Assembly: GCA_016794345.1 (NCBI GenBank)
Contig: JAEUKE010000146.1
Span: 1 to 45,200, forward strand
From: Myxococcales bacterium
Lineage (GTDB): Bacteria; Myxococcota_A; Polyangia; Polyangiales; Polyangiaceae
Reading direction: 5' to 3'
DNA length: 45,200 nucleotides
Shown here: positions 39,851-45,200 of the stretch, piece after piece
How positions within the stretch are numbered: the stretch's first letter is position 1
Layout: every line of letters starts with the position of its first letter
Notes under the pieces: model-generated
The model's input: the letters and a program-made list of their open reading frames with translations, nothing else
Databases searched by the model: none
What the model was told of the DNA's origin: nothing
Position numbers and translations under genes: made by a program

Positions 39851-40783
39851 GTGAGCGTCACCCTCGCGGCCCTCGGGCTCACTGCGCTCGGCTTCCTGCT
39901 GGTCGTGCGCCGCTTCGTGCCCGCGGGCCGCGTGGATCTGACGCCGCTCGTCTACCTGAGGGCGCCGCTGAACCAGATCGCGTTCTGGCTCCGCTCGAGC
40001 CGGAACCCGTCGCGCAGGCCACCTCGAGTCGTCGACGAGCCGAAGGACGACCTCTTCGGCTACCTGGAGGACGATCGCGAGGCGCTCGAGGCGACCATCC
40101 GGGCTCGCGACCTCGAGCGGCGCTTCGATCTCCAGGCGCTCCGCCGCGCGTCCACACGCGAGGTCTACCGGCACAACCTCTACGTGCTCGACCTGCTCGA
40201 CAAACACCTCACCCCCTACGTCGGCGTGACGGCGGACTCGCTCCGCGCGGTCGACGCCGGGTGCCAGGATTTCCGATACGCGACCGCCCTCGAGCGCTGG
40301 CTGAAGCACACGGGCACGCTCGTGCCGCGGCAGGTCGAGCTCGACGGGATCGAGGTCGACGGCCAGGGCATCTACGAGGACCGGTCGACGCGCGCGAGCC
40401 ACGGCGAGCACCACGCCGCGCTCACCGGCAACCCGCGCGTCCGCTACCGCGTGGAGGACTTCTGCAAGGCGAAGGATCGCGGGCTCGACCTCGTGTTTGC
40501 CTGGTTCCCCTTCGTGCTCCCGTACGCCCTCGTGCAATGGGGCCTGCCGCTGAAGCTCTTCGCCCCCCACCTGTTCTTCCAGCGCGCGGCCGACGCGCTC
40601 GCCCGGGACGGCGTCCTTGTGGTGGTCACGCACACGGACGAGGAGCGCGCCGCCCTCGCCGAGCTGCTCGCGGGCATCGACTCGCTGAAGATCGTCGAGT
40701 CGGTGTCGGCCCAGAGCAAGCTCATCCACTACTGGGACGACGTGACCGAGCGCGCCATCACGATCGCGCAGAAGCGCGGCTGA
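39851..40783 (+). CDS. membrane-anchored methyltransferase-like protein
   Basis: 310 residues. A single N-terminal hydrophobic segment (VTLAALGLTALGFLLVVRR) anchors the protein. After a basic linker, VDAGCQDFRYATALERWL takes the place of SAM motif I ('vlDvGcgdG'), VELDGIEVDGQGIYE provides the acidic strand-2 end, and DLVFAWFPFVLPYAL and VLVVVTHTDEE match strands 4 and 5. It resembles a class I SAM-dependent methyltransferase, but the Gly-rich loop is altered (CQDF instead of CGTG), so SAM binding is not certain. GTG at 39851 follows AAGGGGAG with five bases; the ATG at 39818 is the alternative. Substrate unknown. Confidence 0.65.
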   Translation: MSVTLAALGLTALGFLLVVRRFVPAGRVDLTPLVYLRAPLNQIAFWLRSSRNPSRRPPRVVDEPKDDLFGYLEDDREALEATIRARDLERRFDLQALRRASTREVYRHNLYVLDLLDKHLTPYVGVTADSLRAVDAGCQDFRYATALERWLKHTGTLVPRQVELDGIEVDGQGIYEDRSTRASHGEHHAALTGNPRVRYRVEDFCKAKDRGLDLVFAWFPFVLPYALVQWGLPLKLFAPHLFFQRAADALARDGVLVVVTHTDEERAALAELLAGIDSLKIVESVSAQSKLIHYWDDVTERAITIAQKRG

Positions 40784-40806
40784 TTCGTTCGGTGTAGATC
40801 CTCGGC

Positions 40807-43443
40807 GTGCCCGACAAGGCCCCCGCCGGGAGACTCATCGGCCGCGACGGCGATCTCGCCGCCCTCGCCGAAGCATCACGAGCCTCGCGCCTCGTGAGCG
40901 TCGTCGGCGCGCCCGGCGTCGGGAAATCCGCGCTGGTCCACGAGTGGCTCGCAGGCACCGGCGCGGGCGATCGACGCGCCGTCGTGGTCCCGCTCGAGGG
41001 CGCGACGACCGCGGAGGAGCTGGCCGGCAAGGTCGCGGGGGCGCTCGGCGTGCCGCTGCCGTCGGGCGGCCTCGATCGCTTCGCGCCCATCCTCGCGGCC
41101 GACCCGCTCCTCCTCGTGCTCGACGGTCTCGAGGTCCCCGCGGAGGCGGTGTGTGCGTCGGTGCCCGCGTGGCTCGATCGGGCGCCCGATCTCCTCGTGC
41201 TCGGAACCCGCGGAGCACCGCTCGGCGCGCCCGGCGAGCGGGTGGTTCGGGTCTCGCCGCTCGCGCAGGCCGACGCGGTCTCGCTCTTCGAGCGGCGGGC
41301 GGCCGACGCCGGCTGGCGCCCACGAAACACACCCGAGGAGGCGCGCGCGCTCGAGACGTTGGCGGCGCGCCTCGACGGTCTGCCCCTCGCGATCGAGCTC
41401 GCGGCAGCGCGGGCGTCCGTGCTCACACCGAAGCAGATGATCGAGCGGCTCGACCGGGACATGGGCATCCTCGAAGGGCTGCGCGCCGCGTTTGCGCTCA
41501 CCTGGTCGTTGCTCGAGCCGAGCTCACGCGCGCTCCTCGCCGCAGCGAGCGTGTTCGTCGGCCCGTTCACGGTGGACGCCATCGAGGCCGTGTTGCCCGA
41601 CATGCCCGCCTCCGAGCTCGTCGCCGCGCTCGACGACGTGGCCCGGCGATCTCTGGTCAGCCGCCTCGATCTCCCCGACGAGCAGGTCGGCTTCCGCCTC
41701 CTCTCCACCGTGAGATCGTTCGCGCGCAGAGAGCTCGACGTCGCCGGCCAGACGGATCTCACGCTCGATCGCGCGGACGAATACCTCGTCCGCGCCGCGG
41801 AGCGCCTCGCTGGTCTGCTCGTCACCGAGCAGGAGTCGACGGCTGCGGCGCGCCTCGAGGAGATGGCCGGCGACCTCGGAAGAGCGGTCGAGCGCGCCGC
41901 CGCGCTCCGCCCGGCGATGGCGGCGCGCGGCGCCATCGCGCTCGCCACGTTTGCGTCGCCGCGAGGCTCGGCCCCGGTCGCGCTCCTCTCGAGGGCGCTC
42001 GTCGCGGCCAAGCGCACCGCCGACCGCGAGCTCGTCGCGCGGCTGGAGTACGAGCTCGCGCGCGCCCGCACGCGGCTCGGCTTCATCGACGAGGCCCGCG
42101 CGATGCTGGACGACGCGCTGAGGCGGCTCGACGGCGGCGAGCCGGACGCGGGCCTCGTGGCGCGCCTGCTCATCGAGCGCGGCAAGCAGCGCCTGCAGCG
42201 CGGCGACTTCTCGGGCTCCCGCGCCGATCTCGACGGCGCCGTGCGCGCGCTCGAGGAGGTGGAGGACCCCTACGCGGACGGCCTCGCCGCCAACGAGCGA
42301 GGCCGTCTCGAGGAGGCGATGGGCGAGCTCGGCGCGGCGGCGGCGAGCTTTCTCCGCGCGAGAGCGCGGTTTCGACACGCGGGGAGCGTGCGGATGCAGG
42401 GCATCGCGCTGCAGAACCTCGGCGTCGTCCGGTACGCCGAGGGCCGCCTCGAGGAGGCGCGAGCGCTGCTCGAGGAGGCGCTCGAGCTGCACCGGCTCGC
42501 GCACGATCCGGCCTCCGCCGCGGACAACCTCCTCAACACGGGCAGCGTGCTCCTGACCGCCGGCAAGCTCGACGAAGCGGAGGCGGCCACCGTGCGCGCG
42601 CTCGATGAAGAGCGCCGCCTCGGAAACCGGCGCTTCGAGGGGCTCGCGCTCGGAAACCTCGCGATCCTCGCGCACGAGCGCGAGGATCAGCAGGTCGCGT
42701 ACGGCCGCTACCAGCGCGCGCTCACGGTCTTTCGCGAGACGGGCGACGCCCGCTTCGCCGCGATCTTCACGCCGTTCCTCGCCGCGTGTGAGGCGAGCCT
42801 CGGGCTCTGGCGAGAGGCGACGACCGACTTCGCCGAGGCGCGCGAGGCCTTCACTGCCTTCGGCGATCCCGGCAACCTCGCGGTCCTCGACACCCTGCTC
42901 GGCGTGCTCTCGCTGAACCCTGCCCCCGGCGAGCCGCCGCGACTCGACGACGCGGAGGCGCGGCTCGAGCGCGCGGAGGCGGCGCTCGCGAGCCGTGACG
43001 ACGCGTCCCGCACGCCCGAGCTCGCCATCGCGGTCCGCCTGCTCCGCGCAGCGCAGGCCAGGCGCGGCGGCGCGGCGGCGCCCGCCCGCCCCGCTCCGGC
43101 GTCGTCGAGCGGAGGGGAGGCGGTGCTCGCGATCGGGCCCGACGTCCGATGGTTCGTCGTGCGAGGAGCGCGCGTCGAGCTCGGGGCCCGCGCCGCGCCT
43201 CGCCGGATCCTCGCGGTGCTCGTCGAGCAGCGTCTCCGCGCCCCCGGGGTGGGCCTGCCGCAGGAGGCGGTCTTCGCGGCGGGCTGGCCCGGTCAGAAGG
43301 CCGACTTCGAGGCCGCGCGGGCGCGCGTGTACACGGCGATCCGGACGCTGCGAAGGCTCGGCCTCGAGGACGTGTTGTTGCGCCAAGACGACGGCTACCT
43401 GCTCGATCCGAGGCTCCGGCTCGACGTGAGCAGCACCACCTGA
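40807..43443 (+). CDS. AfsR/LuxR-type STAND ATPase regulator with TPRs and C-terminal winged helix
   Basis: 878 residues. An N-terminal STAND (NB-ARC-like) ATPase: Walker A VVGAPGVGKSALVHEWL, Walker B LLLVLDGLEVP, and LDGLPLAIELAAARASVL, the GLPL box. The middle holds a long TPR array (for example ALQNLGVVRYAEGRLEEARA and NTGSVLLTAGKLDEAEAAT). The last 100 residues form a winged-helix domain (RRILAVLVEQRLRAPGVGLP...ARVYTAIRTLRRLGLEDVLL) that should bind DNA. In AfsR-type activators the DNA-binding domain is usually N-terminal; here it is at the other end. It is likely a ligand- or protein-triggered transcription regulator. The GTG start has a weak ribosome-binding site. The target may be the adjacent RCC1 lipoprotein. 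Confidence 0.85.
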   Translation: MPDKAPAGRLIGRDGDLAALAEASRASRLVSVVGAPGVGKSALVHEWLAGTGAGDRRAVVVPLEGATTAEELAGKVAGALGVPLPSGGLDRFAPILAADPLLLVLDGLEVPAEAVCASVPAWLDRAPDLLVLGTRGAPLGAPGERVVRVSPLAQADAVSLFERRAADAGWRPRNTPEEARALETLAARLDGLPLAIELAAARASVLTPKQMIERLDRDMGILEGLRAAFALTWSLLEPSSRALLAAASVFVGPFTVDAIEAVLPDMPASELVAALDDVARRSLVSRLDLPDEQVGFRLLSTVRSFARRELDVAGQTDLTLDRADEYLVRAAERLAGLLVTEQESTAAARLEEMAGDLGRAVERAAALRPAMAARGAIALATFASPRGSAPVALLSRALVAAKRTADRELVARLEYELARARTRLGFIDEARAMLDDALRRLDGGEPDAGLVARLLIERGKQRLQRGDFSGSRADLDGAVRALEEVEDPYADGLAANERGRLEEAMGELGAAAASFLRARARFRHAGSVRMQGIALQNLGVVRYAEGRLEEARALLEEALELHRLAHDPASAADNLLNTGSVLLTAGKLDEAEAATVRALDEERRLGNRRFEGLALGNLAILAHEREDQQVAYGRYQRALTVFRETGDARFAAIFTPFLAACEASLGLWREATTDFAEAREAFTAFGDPGNLAVLDTLLGVLSLNPAPGEPPRLDDAEARLERAEAALASRDDASRTPELAIAVRLLRAAQARRGGAAAPARPAPASSSGGEAVLAIGPDVRWFVVRGARVELGARAAPRRILAVLVEQRLRAPGVGLPQEAVFAAGWPGQKADFEAARARVYTAIRTLRRLGLEDVLLRQDDGYLLDPRLRLDVSSTT

Positions 43444-43543
43444 GGGCACGTCGCCTCACCAACCGTCCGCCTCCGCCGGGTTTCAGATCGTTTCAGACGC
43501 CGGGCGCCGGAAGCGCGTCATCTCTGCGCAAGGAGCGATGACG

Positions 43544-45200
43544 ATGCGAAAGCTTTCCCTTCGACTGGCGTGTGGGGCCATGGCCCTGGCCGCCCTGGCC
43601 GCGTGTACGGACGACGAGACAAGCCCGCCGGACGCGGGCGGCGGCGGCGCCGGAGGCGAGGGCACCGGAACCACGACGGTGACCACCTCGAGCGGCACCA
43701 CCACGACGGGACAGGGCGGCGGCGAGCAGCAGGTCGCCTACATCGAGATCGAAGCCGAAGGCTTCTGCAACTTCTCCTGCTTCCAGCTCGCCGTCGGCGA
43801 AGAGCGCCAGCTCACCGCCAAGGTCGTCGGCTTCGACGGAGAGGAGCTCGATCTCCCCGTCACCTGGTCCTCCGACGACGAGGCGGTCGCCACGGTGGAC
43901 ACGAGCGGCGTAGCGACCGGTCTGGGCGAAGGCGAGGTCACCGTGCGCGCGAGCGCGGGCGGCAAGTCGGGCGAGGCGGTCCTGACAATCGTCCCCGCGA
44001 CCATCGTCACCGTCGAGGTGACCCCGTCTTCGGTCGTCTTGCCCGCCGTCGGCGACACGCAGCTCTTCACCGCCGTCGCCAAGGACGAAAACGGCGTCGT
44101 CGTTCCCGACGCGCCCATCGCGTGGTCGACCGCGAACCCCGGCGTCGCGTCGGTCGGCTCGAGCGGCCTCCTCACGTCGTCCGCGCAGGGCCACGTCGTC
44201 GTCTTCGCCTCGAGCGGCTTCGCGGCCGGCTGGGCCGAGGTCACGGTGGTCTCGCCGCTCTCGGCGGACCAGCCCTGGGCGCTCTCCGGGCTCACGGGCG
44301 GCGGCACACACGCCTGTGGCATCGACGCCGCGGCCAAGGCCTATTGTTGGGGCTGGAACTTCTTCGGCCAGCTCGGCAACGGCGACGTCGGGGATCAGTT
44401 CGGCAACGAGCCTCGCCCGGTCGCGGTCGCGTCGAACGCGACGTTCTCCGCCCTCTCGACGGGCCTCTATCACACCTGCGGCCTCACGACGGCCGGGCAG
44501 GCCTACTGCTGGGGTCAGGGCGCGGAAGGCGAGCTCGGCAACGGCGACCCCAACGTCCTCGGCTCGCCGACGCCGCTCCCGGTCGCGGGCGGCCACACGT
44601 TCGTGAAGCTCGCAGCGGGTGGGTCACACACGTGTGCGCTCACGTCGGCGGGCGAGCTCTATTGCTGGGGCGGTAACTTCGAAGGCCAGCTCGGGATCGG
44701 TACGACGGATTCGTCATTTTCCCCGGTTCACGTCTCGCCTGGCACCACCTTCTCCGAGGTCGTCGTCGGCCTCTGGAACACCTGCGCGCTCGACGGCTCC
44801 GGGCAGGCCTGGTGCTGGGGAGGCAACGAAAACGGCGTCCTCGGCAGCGCGTCCCCGAACGCGTACGAGACCACGCCGCAGCCGGTCTCCGGCTCACACA
44901 CGTTCACCGCGATCGACGAATACGGCTCGTTCGTGTGCGCGATCGACGACGCCGCGGCGCTGCACTGCTGGGGTCGCAACGACACCGGTCAGCTCGGAGA
45001 CGGCACGCTCGCCGACTCCGGCGTCCCGGTCTCGGTCGACACCACGGAGACGTTCGCCGCCGTCGCGACGGGCGCCCACCACACCTGCGCGGTCACGACC
45101 TCGGGCGAGACCCTCTGCTGGGGTGACGGCTCCTACGGCCAGCTCGGCCACGGCGTGCTCGAGCTGTCGTCGCAGCCGGTCGCGGTCCTCGGAGGTCTGT
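43544..45200 (+). CDS. lipoprotein with two Ig-like (BIG2) domains and RCC1 repeats (partial)
   Basis: 552 codons are visible before the window ends. Signal peptide KLSLRLACGAMALAALAAC with lipobox LAAC, then a Gly/Thr linker. Two bacterial Ig-like domains follow (LPVTWSSDDEAVATVDTSGV and APIAWSTANPGVASVGSSGL). Then at least six RCC1-type repeats, each with H-x-C-x-[LI] and YCWG, for example THACGIDAAAKAYCWGWNFF, HTCGLTTAGQAYCWG and HTCALTSAGELYCWG; the Cys pair in each blade is probably a disulfide. These form a seven-bladed propeller on the surface; ligand unknown. ATG at 43544 is eight bases after AAGGAG; the ATG at 43538 is too near. The reading frame is open at base 45200. Confidence 0.88.
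   Translation, partial: MRKLSLRLACGAMALAALAACTDDETSPPDAGGGGAGGEGTGTTTVTTSSGTTTTGQGGGEQQVAYIEIEAEGFCNFSCFQLAVGEERQLTAKVVGFDGEELDLPVTWSSDDEAVATVDTSGVATGLGEGEVTVRASAGGKSGEAVLTIVPATIVTVEVTPSSVVLPAVGDTQLFTAVAKDENGVVVPDAPIAWSTANPGVASVGSSGLLTSSAQGHVVVFASSGFAAGWAEVTVVSPLSADQPWALSGLTGGGTHACGIDAAAKAYCWGWNFFGQLGNGDVGDQFGNEPRPVAVASNATFSALSTGLYHTCGLTTAGQAYCWGQGAEGELGNGDPNVLGSPTPLPVAGGHTFVKLAAGGSHTCALTSAGELYCWGGNFEGQLGIGTTDSSFSPVHVSPGTTFSEVVVGLWNTCALDGSGQAWCWGGNENGVLGSASPNAYETTPQPVSGSHTFTAIDEYGSFVCAIDDAAALHCWGRNDTGQLGDGTLADSGVPVSVDTTETFAAVATGAHHTCAVTTSGETLCWGDGSYGQLGHGVLELSSQPVAVLGGL

Overview
The window reads as chromosomal DNA of a high-GC Gram-negative bacterium, most likely a myxobacterium (Myxococcota, Polyangiales-like). 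This is inferred from the strong G/C third-position bias, the many Cys-anchored lipoproteins with Gly/Ser/Thr-rich linkers, MopE-type metal-binding motifs, choice-of-anchor-L-like domains, RCC1 repeats, a hybrid histidine kinase with several receiver domains, and tightly coupled operons with ATGA/GTGA overlaps. No rRNA, tRNA, CRISPR array, transposase or phage gene was recognised.

Layout. 1-2.9 kb: the 3' end of a ComEC-like gene, a single-domain globin, a repeat-filled intergenic stretch and a multihaem c-type cytochrome lipoprotein. 3.0-8.7 kb: a coupled operon of FIST sensor, hybrid kinase, single-domain receiver and cytokinin-dehydrogenase-like FAD oxidase, facing a convergent OmpR-type regulator. 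9.0-13.0 kb: a compact three-gene biosynthetic operon made of a DMATS-type prenyltransferase fused to a haem-oxygenase-like diiron domain, a kynureninase-like PLP enzyme and an O-methyltransferase-like protein. 13.0-18.3 kb: four tandem paralogous lipoproteins on the minus strand. 18.6-24.7 kb: radical SAM protein, TlpA-like thioredoxin, FHA protein, an atypical signal peptidase, a trypsin-like lipoprotein and a small exported protein. 24.8-31.1 kb: a minus-strand operon of UDP-sugar pyrophosphorylase-like protein, barrel-SppA fusion, degenerate ABC ATPase, unknown protein and ProB. 31.2-34.1 kb: two Cys-rich lipoproteins, a CPBP protease and a UbiA-family prenyltransferase. 34.3-38.7 kb: the MoxR / DUF58 / transglutaminase module. 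38.7-45.2 kb: a lamin-tail lipoprotein, a methyltransferase-like membrane protein, an AfsR-like ATPase regulator and an RCC1-repeat lipoprotein that runs off the end.

Most interesting point. The sensor operon and the biosynthetic operon appear to be one unit. An 18-bp palindrome, GCTGACAA-N2-TTGTCAGC, occurs twice before the FIST gene and three times between the OmpR-type regulator and the prenyltransferase gene, and the last pair in each place has the same 31-bp spacing. I infer a self-contained system that makes, senses and perhaps degrades a prenylated amino-acid or indole-type small molecule. The product, and the protein that binds the operator, are not known from sequence.
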